Numbered from the stretch's first letter, positions 16,979 to 27,349 are shown. The stretch: 64,000 nt of DNA from Treponema pallidum subsp. pallidum str. Nichols (GCF_000410535.2 NC_021490.2:654501-718500), one strand, 5' to 3'. The notes: generated from the letters alone by a model not told the origin. Numbers and translations are program-made.

Positions 16979-17291
16979 GGAACATCAGGCGGGTGAGCGC
17001 CGCGTCCACCGTCAGCTGGAGCAGAAAACCATTCTCCGCACGGAACGCCACATCGAGTCCCACCAGCGGCGTCTCCGGCGCATAACGGGGAGGTAAATAC
17101 TCCATCTCCGTGTCATCGGGATCCCCACTTACCTCCTCTGCATCGGTCGCCTTAATACACAAGCCCCACAGGTCAGGACCGCCACGTGCGTCCCCATACG
17201 CCCCCAGCTTGGGAGAGACAGAAATACGCGCGGCCACGCACGGCAACGCACACCCGAGTAGCACCACTTTACCCAGACATTTTCTCCACAT
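16902..17291 (-). CDS. 5' part of a poly-G-split small barrel-like protein
   Basis: Starts at ATG 17291 with a GGGGAGGAGTGAAGG ribosome-binding region. It has a signal peptide (MWRKCLGKVVLLGCALPCVAA), so it is exported. It then reads ISVSPKLGAYGDARGG and LVGLDVAFRAENGFLLQLTVDAALTRL, alternating hydrophobic strands of an outer membrane beta-barrel type. It runs into SFRPGGGKYV at the G9 tract and stops about 13 codons later because the frame is lost. The neighbour at 17347-18057 has the same sequence up to SFRPG and continues in frame. I read this as one gene in the OFF state, not two genes; 16902-17291 and 16559-16978 belong together. Confidence 0.72.
   Translation of the reverse strand: MWRKCLGKVVLLGCALPCVAARISVSPKLGAYGDARGGPDLWGLCIKATDAEEVSGDPDDTEMEYLPPRYAPETPLVGLDVAFRAENGFLLQLTVDAALTRLMFRGQCLAGYSFRPGGGKYVSVGSGGF
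16936..16944 (-). repeat. G9 homopolymer inside a coding sequence (candidate phase switch)
   Basis: Nine C on the plus strand, nine G in the sense of the gene. The intact paralogue reads Arg-Pro-Gly-Glu-Gly-Ser-Thr-His-Leu-Ser here. With eight G this copy reads Arg-Pro-Gly-Gly-Val-Asn-Thr-Tyr-Leu-Ser, the same length with no gap. Nine G shifts the frame. Confidence 0.85.
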
Positions 17292-17346
17292 ACCTTCACT
17301 CCTCCCCGCAATTCTTCGACAGGACCCGTTCCTCCCGGCGCCTCCC

Positions 17347-18057
17347 CTAGGTGCGGAAGACCGGGCCAACGCGCAACGTATACGGGATGCGGAACTTAGC
17401 CAGCTTGGTGTCAATGCCAAACGAAACGGTAGCCGTCGCGTCTATCCCCCAATGCGCGCCAAAGTAGTGCTGCACCCCCAGCTGCACCGGCACCGCATAG
17501 TTCTGACAGACCCCTTTAATACGCGACTCTTCGTGTATGGCGCCTACCTCCTTGGCAGTGCACGTTAGCACGCCAAGCAATGAACGTGGGCGGTGCCAGT
17601 TACCGGCTGAATAAGACGAGCTGCTCGGCTGCAGTAAGCCCTGCCCAAGAACCGAAAGAAAGTGCTGGCTATCGTAGATGAGCGCGGTGCACTCAAAACC
17701 CGCCGCTACCGACAGATGCGTACTACCTTCCCCCGGTCTGAACGAATAACCGGCCAAACACCGGCCGCAGAACATTAAACGCGTGAGTGCCGCGTCCACC
17801 GTCAGTTGGAGCAGGAAGCCATTTTCCGCACGGAACGCCACGTCCAGCCCCACCAACGGTGTCTCCGGCGCATAGCGCGGAGGCGCCTGGTTCTCTGTAT
17901 CTGGCATTGTGGGAGCTTGTATGCAGATGCCCCACAGGTCAGAACCGCCGCGTGCGTCCCCGTACACCCCGAGCTTGGGGGAGAGAGAAACACGCGCCGC
18001 CACACCCGGCAACATACACCCGAGCACCATCACTTTACCCAGACGCTTCCCGCACAT
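17347..18057 (-). CDS. Small signal-peptide barrel-like protein (intact paralogue)
   Basis: 236 residues from the ATG at 18057, with AGGGG just upstream; an upstream open stretch of 35 codons lies under the tprI 3' end and is not needed. Signal peptide MCGKRLGKVMVLGCMLPGVAA, then VSLSPKLGVYGDARGG, LVGLDVAFRAENGFLL, SFRPGEGSTHLSVAAGFECTALIYDS and the C-terminus KFRIPYTLRVGPVFRT. The alternating pattern and size fit an eight-stranded outer membrane barrel of the treponemal DUF2715 type; this assignment is from memory and should be held loosely. Most of it is nearly identical to the split paralogue downstream, except for a ~45-residue middle segment. It begins 98 bases after the tprI stop and may be cotranscribed with it. 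Confidence 0.75.
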   Translation of the reverse strand: MCGKRLGKVMVLGCMLPGVAARVSLSPKLGVYGDARGGSDLWGICIQAPTMPDTENQAPPRYAPETPLVGLDVAFRAENGFLLQLTVDAALTRLMFCGRCLAGYSFRPGEGSTHLSVAAGFECTALIYDSQHFLSVLGQGLLQPSSSSYSAGNWHRPRSLLGVLTCTAKEVGAIHEESRIKGVCQNYAVPVQLGVQHYFGAHWGIDATATVSFGIDTKLAKFRIPYTLRVGPVFRT

Positions 18058-18155
18058 ACCCCTGCAATCCCTCGCCTGTAAACTGAGCGCGCACAGCCCC
18101 ACGGGGAAAACGCGCACCCCCACCGTACCCGTTCTCTGGCCCACACGACAACCCC

Positions 18156-19985
18156 TCACCAAACCACCTTCACCCCACAGATAAACGTGCCAAAGTAACG
18201 CTCAGACCACATACTCTCGGCAATACCCATGTAAGGAGCGTCAGCAAGCACCCCCTGTTCCCACTGGGCGCTGAGCTCCACCTTCTCGAAGGGACTGAAC
18301 GTCAGTCCCACCTGGTACTGGAGCGCTCGTTCATTCAACAGGGTGTACGCGGGGTTAATAACGTTAAAGCGATTGGTTGTGCCGAGCACGGATGTATGCG
18401 GTGTAAGCCAGGCGTGGGAACCGAGGGGGATGCGATAGCTGCACCACGCCTTCCCCAAAATTGGCATATTGATAGTCCCAGGGGGCACAGCTCCATTCAG
18501 TTCGTACCCTCCGTTATTTCTGTAACGGATGTAGGTGAGGGGGATGTACACGCGTGCTTCGACGCCGGCGTTCAGGCCGGTGAGCAGGTGGGTGTAGGGG
18601 TCACCGCTTTTGGTTTCGAGTTTGAGGAATCCGGCAAAATCAAAATGCCAGGACCGCAGCGCAGGCAGCACGCGCTTACCAAATACATTGGTACCCGCCG
18701 TCGCCCCATACAGTCCAGCCGACACATAGGTCCACTGCGCCGTAAGCAGCGCATCAGCATTGAACCGGTCCAGCCGTGCACGCTCAAGCCAGGTTAGCAG
18801 CATGATAAGCACGATGTCCGACTGACTCGGCGCCACAATCTCCTGTAGTCTCTGCTCCGCCTGCGCCCTCTGGGGCAAGAGTTTTACCAACGCCATTTGG
18901 ATAAACCGATCTCCACTATCAGTGGCAACCTTCGTCAGCGTAGAGACGAGCGTACCGTCCTGCAGCGTGAGGGCAAGCCCCACCCGCTCGAGAATCGAGG
19001 ACTCCGCCATCTGTCCCAGCAAAAATTCAAGATACTTATCCTTTACACGGTATTGCTCCACCCTGAGGGCATCGAACGCGCTGTCAAACTTCTCCCGTGA
19101 GCTCCCCGTTGCCAGAAGGCGATTACCTGCATCGGCAGGGTCCTGGTGTTGGTTACCGGCGTCGAGGGCGAAGGAGAAGCGGAAGCCGGCGCCTGGTTCG
19201 AGGGTGAGTCGGCCTCCTACTCCCCACAGGAGTGCTGTTTTGTTTTCGTTCGTGGAGTCTTCGGTACCCTTACGGTAGTGCTGCTCCAGTGTGGCATTCC
19301 CTGCCAGCTCCAACGTAAGCAGCCGCTGACGGTCGACGCCATAGGAAAGCGTTGCATCGGCCCCGAAGCCATACTTGCTGTGCGTGGTGTCAGTACTATC
19401 CCAGGCACCATTGGAAAGGAAGGAGAGGAAACCGATGTCCACATCTACTCCGCTGTTTCCCACATTGTGGGCCTGGTAGCCGAGTTTTGCCCCGGAGCCG
19501 GAGAAACCAGGGGCATAGCGAGTGTCCTTTTCTGAATAGGCACGGGTGACAAAGGGTTTCCACAGCTGGGCAAAGTTAACCACACAGGAAGGACTGGTAC
19601 CCACTGTCAGGTAGGCCCCATAACAGTGCAGGGTTGCCTGGAAGGAAGCGGTAGGTTTGGTAAAGGACAGGGCCGTTGAGCTTTTAGAAGACGCAAGCTC
19701 TACTGCCAGGTCCTTCAGCTGCAGCTGTGCCCACACCCCTGAGCGTGCCTCCCCTCGGCGGGTGTGGGTGTGCTTTGACACCAACGGCAGGGAAATAGTC
19801 AGACTATTGGTAGTGCGAAACCCATGGGTGTGCTTGCCCGGGCCAGTGCGTGGATTCTTCTGGAACGCAATGCCCCACTGGAGCTGGGCTGTGCCACTGA
19901 CCTGCGGAGTGAGTACGCCTGCATAACCAGAAGCAGCACATACCATGCCCGCAAGTACCCCCGCTTGCATCACCTGCCTGCCCAC
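18156..19985 (-). CDS. tprI: Tpr outer membrane protein TprI
   Basis: 609 residues, matching my memory of TprI (TP0620), subfamily I. Start GTG 19985 with AGGAGGGGG five bases upstream; an internal ATG five codons later would also give a good signal peptide (MQAGVLAGMVCAASGYAG). Hallmarks are HGFRTTNSLTISLPLVSKHTHTRR, QATLHCYGAYLTVG, NFAQLWKPFVTRAY, YAPGFSGSGAKLGYQAHNVGNSGVDVDIGFLSF, KYGFGADATLSYG, FLKLETKSGDPYTHLLTGLNAGVEARVYIPLT and the C-terminal VELSAQWEQGVLADAPYMGIAES, ending in VVW. Published work on this subfamily describes a periplasmic N-terminal (MOSP_N) and a barrel-forming C-terminal (MOSP_C) domain. A G8 tract lies 30 bases upstream of the start. Confidence 0.94.
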   Translation of the reverse strand: MGRQVMQAGVLAGMVCAASGYAGVLTPQVSGTAQLQWGIAFQKNPRTGPGKHTHGFRTTNSLTISLPLVSKHTHTRRGEARSGVWAQLQLKDLAVELASSKSSTALSFTKPTASFQATLHCYGAYLTVGTSPSCVVNFAQLWKPFVTRAYSEKDTRYAPGFSGSGAKLGYQAHNVGNSGVDVDIGFLSFLSNGAWDSTDTTHSKYGFGADATLSYGVDRQRLLTLELAGNATLEQHYRKGTEDSTNENKTALLWGVGGRLTLEPGAGFRFSFALDAGNQHQDPADAGNRLLATGSSREKFDSAFDALRVEQYRVKDKYLEFLLGQMAESSILERVGLALTLQDGTLVSTLTKVATDSGDRFIQMALVKLLPQRAQAEQRLQEIVAPSQSDIVLIMLLTWLERARLDRFNADALLTAQWTYVSAGLYGATAGTNVFGKRVLPALRSWHFDFAGFLKLETKSGDPYTHLLTGLNAGVEARVYIPLTYIRYRNNGGYELNGAVPPGTINMPILGKAWCSYRIPLGSHAWLTPHTSVLGTTNRFNVINPAYTLLNERALQYQVGLTFSPFEKVELSAQWEQGVLADAPYMGIAESMWSERYFGTFICGVKVVW

Positions 19986-20014
19986 TCACTCCCCCTCCTC
20001 TCACTTCTACCTCA

Positions 20015-20022
20015 CCCCCCCC
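20015..20022 (-). repeat. G8 homopolymer upstream of tprI
   Basis: Eight C on the plus strand between the tprJ stop (20043) and the tprI start (19985). It is followed in the sense direction by TGAGGTAG, the same context as the G10 tract before tprJ. Length variation of such tracts is a known way of tuning tpr transcription. Confidence 0.75.
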
Positions 20023-20042
20023 ACCCGTCTAGCCGCGTGTGA

Positions 20043-22319
20043 CTACCAGGAGAGGGTGACGCCGCACACGATGCGGCCGATTCCCTGGGTGAGGCACTCG
20101 GACACCAGCAGGTACGGGACATCAGAGAGCATACCCTGTTCCCAATCAAGGGAGAATACCGTCTTCTCTATGAGACTGGCTGAAATACCAGCACGCAGCT
20201 GTGCACAGTACTCCTTGGTTAGATAGGTAGCTCCTACTGCTCCACCTGCAGCAGGGGCATTCAGGTGTGCACGGTTGGTAGAGGCATGGACCGTAACGCT
20301 TGGCTTCACCCAGCCGTAATCCTGCACCGGGATGCGATAGCTACACCACGCCTTCCCCACCACCGGCAGGCCAATGTGCCCTGAGGAACCGCCGGAAGGG
20401 AGAGGGTTCCCGTTATTATTTTTGTACAGGTCATGGGTGAGGGGGATGTACACGCGTGTTTCAACGCCGGCGTCCAGGCCGGTGAGCAGGTGGGTGTAGG
20501 GGTCACCGCTCTTAGTTTCGAGCTTAAGGAATCCGGCAAAGTCGCCACAGCTTGCGATGGTGTTATCTAACACCCTGGTGCCAAAAACGTTTGCCGGTGC
20601 TGTGGCAAAGTATATGCCAGAAGACAGCCACTTCCACTGCGCCGTAAACAGCGCATCGAAGGCGACATTGTAGGTGTCAAGATACAGACACACGGCGCTG
20701 ACTCCCATTAGAAAGGCACGCCATGCAGACGCACGCAGGTTCTGTATAGCCTGACGTATCTGCTGCCCCGCATTCAACGCATCCGTCTTCTTCTTCACTT
20801 CTTCGGTTATGTGTTGCTGGACACTCGCGAAAAACGCCGTTATTTCCGTTCGCATCATCGGCACTAAATCTGCCAGATCCTGTTTCACCTCATCTTGCAC
20901 GCTCACCATGGTCAGAATGCTGTTCTGCTTACGTGATAGTTGCTGCTTAATGAGCGCTTCGCCTACCATTCTCGCAGTATCGCCTAGACTACCCCCGACC
21001 GCTTGCATGTTTGCATTATTTTTTGCCACAGCCGCTTGCACTTTCTGATTAATTTCAGTGACGATTTGCGTCTGTACCTGCTCAAACCCCTTCACCACCT
21101 GCTCCGCATCGTACTGCAGCAAAACCTGCCCCATCAGGGAAAATGCAGGAAGTGCAGGAAGCGGCGGCAGGTTCGGCGGACTTCCCTGCGGGGTGTGAAG
21201 ATTTTGCACAACCTTACCGGTAGGTTTAGCAGGATTAGGCTGAACTGCCTCTAGCGCGTTTATGTACGTAGTCCCCCGAGATTCCAGCGCGCTTCGAACT
21301 CCAGCCGTTACTGTCTGCGTCGCCTGTTGCACTACCTGGGTTACCCAGGCTTCCTGTTTTTGACTTTCTCCCTGGAAGAGGTTATTTGAGAGGGCGGTGA
21401 GTTCACTCTGCGCCCTCTGTGTGCGATTTTGAAAGTCCTGTGCACTCTGGTGTTGGTTACCGGCGTCGAGGGCGAAGGAGAAGCGGAAGCCGGCGCCTGG
21501 TTCGAGGGTGAGTCGGCCCCCTACATTCCACAGCAGTTTATCCTTGTTCTGATTGTTTGCGTCCTTCTGTGCACCGATGAGGTATCCGTCTTCTAGCGTA
21601 ACATTGCTGGCAAGCTCTACCGTGCACAGAGGGTGTCCTGCACGCGCATACATTAGCTTCAAGTCTGCCCCAAAGCCATACTTACTGTGCGTGGGGTCAG
21701 TACTATCCCAGGCACCGTTAGAGGCAAAGGAGAGAAACCCCACATCAAGGCTGACCCCACTGCCCCCAATGTCCTGTGCCCGATACCCAACCTTGCCGCC
21801 TAAACCCCCAAACCCCGGCGCATACTGTACCGCATCCTCCTGGTACTGCGCTGTCACCCACGGCTTCCACAGCCGGGCAAAGTTCGTCAGAAACGTGGGG
21901 TTCTTCCCAATCGTCAGGTAGGCCCCATAACAGTGTAGTGTCGCCTCTACCTTCCCCTTGCGCTTAACGGCAAAACCTGCCTTCCCCTGACTCAGGTCCG
22001 CCTGCAGGTCCGCCACCTTCAGCTCCGCATACAGTGCCGGGTGCTGCCCACGGCGCGTGTGGGTGGTGCGCATAACCAGGGGAAAGGATACTCCCACCGT
22101 GTTGGTAGTACGAAACCCGTGCTTCAGATTGTAGGGACCGGTGCCCATAACTGCACCAGGGGCCTGGCCATGACTGCCTACCCCCTTGCCATAGCTGATG
22201 CCCCACTCAAGTGTGGCAGAGCCAGTTAGCTTCGGGGAAAACTCCTGTCCGAGCACTCCCCCGCTCGCTCCTACCCCCACCACCACACACAGCACACTCC
22301 CCCACCGCATGCACCCCAT
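20043..22319 (-). CDS. tprJ: Tpr outer membrane protein TprJ
   Basis: 758 residues, matching TprJ (TP0621), subfamily II. It shares long blocks with TprI: HGFRTTNTVGVSFPLV, EATLHCYGAYLTIG, NFARLWKPWVTAQY, DIGGSGVSLDVGFLSFASNGAWDSTDPTHSKYGFGAD-like sequence, the NVGGRLTLEPGAGFRFSFALDAGNQHQ block and GFLKLETKSGDPYTHLLTGLDAGVETRVYIPLTHDLY. It also has a ~190-residue central insert (about residues 300-490) rich in Gln, Ala and Val, predicted helical. The C-terminus ends TLSW. The ATG at 22319 is only nine bases from the poly-G tract; the ATG three codons later (MRWGSVLCVVVGVGASGG) gives an equally good signal peptide and may be the real start. Confidence 0.94.
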   Translation of the reverse strand: MGCMRWGSVLCVVVGVGASGGVLGQEFSPKLTGSATLEWGISYGKGVGSHGQAPGAVMGTGPYNLKHGFRTTNTVGVSFPLVMRTTHTRRGQHPALYAELKVADLQADLSQGKAGFAVKRKGKVEATLHCYGAYLTIGKNPTFLTNFARLWKPWVTAQYQEDAVQYAPGFGGLGGKVGYRAQDIGGSGVSLDVGFLSFASNGAWDSTDPTHSKYGFGADLKLMYARAGHPLCTVELASNVTLEDGYLIGAQKDANNQNKDKLLWNVGGRLTLEPGAGFRFSFALDAGNQHQSAQDFQNRTQRAQSELTALSNNLFQGESQKQEAWVTQVVQQATQTVTAGVRSALESRGTTYINALEAVQPNPAKPTGKVVQNLHTPQGSPPNLPPLPALPAFSLMGQVLLQYDAEQVVKGFEQVQTQIVTEINQKVQAAVAKNNANMQAVGGSLGDTARMVGEALIKQQLSRKQNSILTMVSVQDEVKQDLADLVPMMRTEITAFFASVQQHITEEVKKKTDALNAGQQIRQAIQNLRASAWRAFLMGVSAVCLYLDTYNVAFDALFTAQWKWLSSGIYFATAPANVFGTRVLDNTIASCGDFAGFLKLETKSGDPYTHLLTGLDAGVETRVYIPLTHDLYKNNNGNPLPSGGSSGHIGLPVVGKAWCSYRIPVQDYGWVKPSVTVHASTNRAHLNAPAAGGAVGATYLTKEYCAQLRAGISASLIEKTVFSLDWEQGMLSDVPYLLVSECLTQGIGRIVCGVTLSW

Positions 22320-22328
22320 GCTACCTCA

Positions 22329-22338
22329 CCCCCCCCCC
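22329..22338 (-). repeat. G10 homopolymer upstream of tprJ
   Basis: Ten C on the plus strand, nine bases before the first ATG of tprJ. Published reporter work on subfamily II tpr promoters found activity with eight or fewer G and low activity with nine or more. By that rule this copy is in a low-expression state. TP0262, a CRP-like regulator, has been reported to act on this promoter class. Confidence 0.85.
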
Positions 22339-22377
22339 GGCCCTGTCTAGTAGCCCCCTCACCCTTCTTTTCTAACA

Positions 22378-24159
22378 CTACTGCCCAATCAAGGTATCCA
22401 GCTGCTTAGACAGCGCACGGTGCTGCGCATTGTTCGGATCCAGTGCAATCACCTGATGCAAATAGTACTGCGCTTTGCGGAAATCCTTTTTCTTTCGGTA
22501 CCATTCATATAACGCAAAAAGAGTGCGTCCATTGCGCGGATCTGAAAGCAAACTTGCACGCAATAAACTTAATCGCTCCTCCTCGTGCACTGACAACAAC
22601 GCTTCATAGTACGAAAATATCGACCGCAGCGTACCACGCGCGGACGCACTCCGAGCTGCAATCACCGCACGGATCTCCCGGTAATGACGCGCCTCATACA
22701 ACGTATCTAAGTACAAGACGATGACCGTCTCAGACGGAGGCTGTGCCGAATGATATAAACGCCGCGCAAGAGAAATCGCCTCCTGCGCACGACCTGAACC
22801 ACTGTACGCGCGAATAAGTAATTCTTGATGAGCCTCACTCGGATATGCGGTATTCAAACGCTCCGCGCGCGACACTGCCTGTTCCCAGTTACCCTGCGCC
22901 AGTTCATACTGCGTCAATAAACGGAGCGCTTGAGCGTTATGCGCATCGGCGCGGAGCACCAGCGCGATAAAGCTTCGCATGTTTTTTTGTGCAAGCGAGT
23001 GACCGGTCTCAAAGCAGTGCTGCGCACACGCAAGGAGCACCTGCACATCACGCGGATACAAGCGATATGCCTGCTGCAAAAAGTCGTGCGCAGACGCGTC
23101 ATTTTTGCTCCATTCCTTTGCCACCTGCGCACGCAAGAGCAAGTACGTTTTATCCGAACTGTCACGCTCTGCAAAAGAGTCAAGGGACGCGTGAGCCTTC
23201 TGATACTCCCGCTGAGCCACCAAGATACGAATGTGTAGCAAAAGCGCCGCATTGTCCTCAGGCTGTTGACGCAACAGCGCTGCAACGTACGGTTGCGCGG
23301 CGCTCCATTCTTGACGCGCGCTGTGAATTTGCGCCTGCAAAAGCTGCACTGCTCGGTCTTTCGGGAAACGGTGAAGCAATAGGCGCGCAATGGGCAGTGC
23401 CAGGGCAGTCTCACCGCGCTGTACCAGCATGCGCGCATAGCAGATGCCTGCAGGATAGCAGGATGCGTCTTTTTCCCATGCGCTGCGGTACGCTGACTCC
23501 GCTTCAGAGAGCTCTCCGTGCTGCTCGTGCAAATACCCAAAGAGCAGGAACGGAAGGAGAGAGTGCGGCGCCTGCGTGCGTGCGCGCGTCAGGCGTTCTC
23601 GGCAATCTGCGTGTACCTCATCAGGAAGGCGTTTTTTCAACAGAGTCAGCGGGGGAATGATATCCGAAAAAAAATCCGGTTCTCCAGGAATGAGCGGATA
23701 CGTACCTTTTTCCACGTCATCGAGCGCAGTCAGGTACGGATGCGCGGTGTTGTACAGCGGCACATGCCAAGAAACAGCTTCCTGCGGATATACAAGTTGC
23801 ATAAGCGCAGCACACACGCGGAGGTACAGCCGATTGTGCGGTGTCAATCCGGCCGGATCGCGCTGTATGCACGCAGCTGCCTCGCGCAATGAGGCAGGAG
23901 AAGCAGTTTCAATCAAGAAGAGTATCTTTGGATCCATCAGCTTTGTGCGAATTGCGCGTCGGTCCGGTACGTCAAGCGCAGTGCCACGCACAGGATGCGC
24001 CGCCACCTCCGGCGCCTGGGATGCGGAAGAAACCGGATCGGTACCTGCGCGCGTCGGCACCACCTTCGAAGAACTGCGACAACAGAGAAAAACGGGTATC
24101 AGCACAAAACCGACACTCACCCCGATGGCGCGGTCAATGCTTTTAGTAAGCGCCCCCAT
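22378..24159 (-). CDS. TPR-repeat protein, membrane-anchored or lipoprotein
   Basis: 593 residues. The N-terminus has a short basic region and a hydrophobic segment VGFVLIPVFLCCRSSSK, which could be a membrane anchor or a loose treponemal lipobox ending at Cys26/27. After a Pro/Ala/Thr-rich linker the rest is helical with many tetratricopeptide repeats, for example LSEAESAYRSAWEKDASCYPAG, EYQKAHASLDSFAERDSSDKTYLLLRAQVA and DFRKAQYYLHQVIALDPNNAQHRAL near the end. Such proteins usually scaffold envelope complexes; no specific partner can be read. It is transcribed divergently from the murein transglycosylase gene and lies downstream of nothing obvious. Confidence 0.8.
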   Translation of the reverse strand: MGALTKSIDRAIGVSVGFVLIPVFLCCRSSSKVVPTRAGTDPVSSASQAPEVAAHPVRGTALDVPDRRAIRTKLMDPKILFLIETASPASLREAAACIQRDPAGLTPHNRLYLRVCAALMQLVYPQEAVSWHVPLYNTAHPYLTALDDVEKGTYPLIPGEPDFFSDIIPPLTLLKKRLPDEVHADCRERLTRARTQAPHSLLPFLLFGYLHEQHGELSEAESAYRSAWEKDASCYPAGICYARMLVQRGETALALPIARLLLHRFPKDRAVQLLQAQIHSARQEWSAAQPYVAALLRQQPEDNAALLLHIRILVAQREYQKAHASLDSFAERDSSDKTYLLLRAQVAKEWSKNDASAHDFLQQAYRLYPRDVQVLLACAQHCFETGHSLAQKNMRSFIALVLRADAHNAQALRLLTQYELAQGNWEQAVSRAERLNTAYPSEAHQELLIRAYSGSGRAQEAISLARRLYHSAQPPSETVIVLYLDTLYEARHYREIRAVIAARSASARGTLRSIFSYYEALLSVHEEERLSLLRASLLSDPRNGRTLFALYEWYRKKKDFRKAQYYLHQVIALDPNNAQHRALSKQLDTLIGQ

Positions 24160-24379
24160 AGAAACCCGTTTTTACCTCCCTGCATGGCAGTCGTGCCATT
24201 TACACAAAACGCCTGTTGTGACCGTACCGACAACGTACGCATACCCGGCGCACCGCCGCTTCTTTTCCCTTTACGCGGTGTTCAACGCGCACGGCGCATC
24301 CCTTGTGCTCCCCACGCAAGACATGCTAGGCTGGCTGCCACCGAGGGCGAAGAGAGCGTACAGGAGGTTAACGGTTTTT
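24160..24379. other. Divergent intergenic region
   Basis: 220 bases between the TPR gene (minus) and the transglycosylase gene (plus), so it should hold both promoters. It contains GTTGT...ACAAC inverted arms near 24214-24232. I could not pick a convincing -35/-10 pair on either strand. The plus-strand frame is open throughout. Confidence 0.4.
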
Positions 24380-25915
24380 TTGCGAGAAATCATTACCGCC
24401 CGTGCGTGTTCACTCTTCCTGTTTCTCCTTCGTTGTTTCCCTGCTGGTCCCTGTGCGCGGGCGCGCCGGTTGTCCTTCCTTCTGTTTCTCTGTGGTGCGG
24501 CAGCCTGCCCTCCGCTTTGGGGGGCGTACGCAGCGCACCACGCGTTGCGCGCTCAGTCGGTACCTGACACCCTCATTCAGCGCGCGCTCGTGCTCGGTCC
24601 GCTCGTGCACCCCCTGTACCCGCCGATGCAGTCCTTCAAAGAACAGTACCGGAGCGCGCGTTACCGGGAATACCTCTCTGTCGTTATGCAGCGGAGCGCG
24701 CCCTACCGCCCCTTTATCGAAAAACTGCTGCGCGACGCTCACCTTCCTGTCGAGCTGCTCTTTCTCCCCGTTGTCGAATCGGGCTTTCTCGAACGGGCTG
24801 TCTCCAAATCCGGCGCAGTCGGCATTTGGCAGTTCATGCGCAATAGCATCGCAGGATCTGCCATGCGCGTGAGTGACTGGGTAGACGAACGGCGTGACCC
24901 CTGGAAGGCTTCCGTCGCCGCAGTCAAAAAACTGCAGTGGAATTACACGCAGCTGCGTGACTGGCCCTTGGCCCTCGCTGCGTACAACTGCGGTCTTGGC
25001 GCGATCAAGCGAGCCATTGCCCAGGCAGGAACCGCCGATTTTTGGCATCTGAGTGAGCGCGGCTTTCTGCGCGACGAGACAGTCCGCTATGTCCCAAAGT
25101 TCCTTGCGGTTGCAGAAGTACTCAGCCGGAGCCACGAGCACGGCATCGCCTGGGGAGCGGCACACACCCCCGAGGAGACCACCACGGTTACCGTTTCGCG
25201 CGCGGTAGACTTAAACCTCTTGGCACAGGCAGCAGGGATGGATGCGCAATTGTTGCACACGCTCAACCCTGCACTCCGCTATTCAATTACTCCCCCGAAT
25301 GCAGCGTACACCCTCCGGGTGCCAAGCACACATGCGCAGGCGGTCCAGGCAGTACTCAACCGCCCAGGCGCCGTGCTCGTCCATCACACCCTGCACACCA
25401 TCCGTTCAGGAGACACGCTTTACGCACTCGCCCGCCGCTATGGGTTGGGCGTCGATACGCTAAAAGCCCATAACCGCGCACACAGCGCCACTCACCTGAA
25501 GATTGGACAAAAGCTCATCATTCCCACCATCCGGACTGGGCAGACCCGGCGCGCGCCCCTGCGGGGGGCAGGCACGCGTGCACCTGGAGTAATGGATCAG
25601 AAAGAGCATGCAGTGCCGGAAGTGTCCGCACTTCCCTCGTCCTCAATGACGCCGCCGACGCCCGGGGGCGCGGACACGCGCGCGGGAGCAGACGCGCCGG
25701 CACCCCCGAGCGTGCCACCACCGCCGGAAAGCACAGCGGCGCGGGCAACCCCTGCAGCACCCTTTGTCGGCAAGCATGTAGTGCAGCAGGGGGATACCCT
25801 CTGGTCCTTAGCAAAGCGCTACGGCGTTTCAGTAGAAAACCTGGCAGAGGAAAACAATCTAGCAGTAGACGCCACGCTCTCCTTGGGAATGATTCTCAAA
25901 ACGCCGAGACGGTAG
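24380..25915 (+). CDS. Membrane-bound lytic murein transglycosylase with LysM repeats (MltD-like)
   Basis: Cleaves peptidoglycan glycan strands in the periplasm. I place the start at TTG 24380 because a perfect AGGAGGT lies at 24362-24368; this gives ~511 residues with a hydrophobic export signal (RLSFLLFLCGAAACPPLWGAYA). ATG 24323 in the same frame is an alternative. The SLT domain has LPVVESGFLERAVSKSGAVGIWQFM, with the catalytic Glu in VESGF, and AYNCGLGAIKRAI. Two LysM modules follow, HTIRSGDTLYALARRYGLG and HVVQQGDTLWSLAKRYGVS at the C-terminus, separated by a Pro/Ala-rich linker. It starts an operon with an OmpA-like protein and a TPR lipoprotein, consistent with an envelope role. Confidence 0.88.
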   Translation: MREIITARACSLFLFLLRCFPAGPCARARRLSFLLFLCGAAACPPLWGAYAAHHALRAQSVPDTLIQRALVLGPLVHPLYPPMQSFKEQYRSARYREYLSVVMQRSAPYRPFIEKLLRDAHLPVELLFLPVVESGFLERAVSKSGAVGIWQFMRNSIAGSAMRVSDWVDERRDPWKASVAAVKKLQWNYTQLRDWPLALAAYNCGLGAIKRAIAQAGTADFWHLSERGFLRDETVRYVPKFLAVAEVLSRSHEHGIAWGAAHTPEETTTVTVSRAVDLNLLAQAAGMDAQLLHTLNPALRYSITPPNAAYTLRVPSTHAQAVQAVLNRPGAVLVHHTLHTIRSGDTLYALARRYGLGVDTLKAHNRAHSATHLKIGQKLIIPTIRTGQTRRAPLRGAGTRAPGVMDQKEHAVPEVSALPSSSMTPPTPGGADTRAGADAPAPPSVPPPPESTAARATPAAPFVGKHVVQQGDTLWSLAKRYGVSVENLAEENNLAVDATLSLGMILKTPRR

Positions 25916-27349
<1,434 letters not shown>

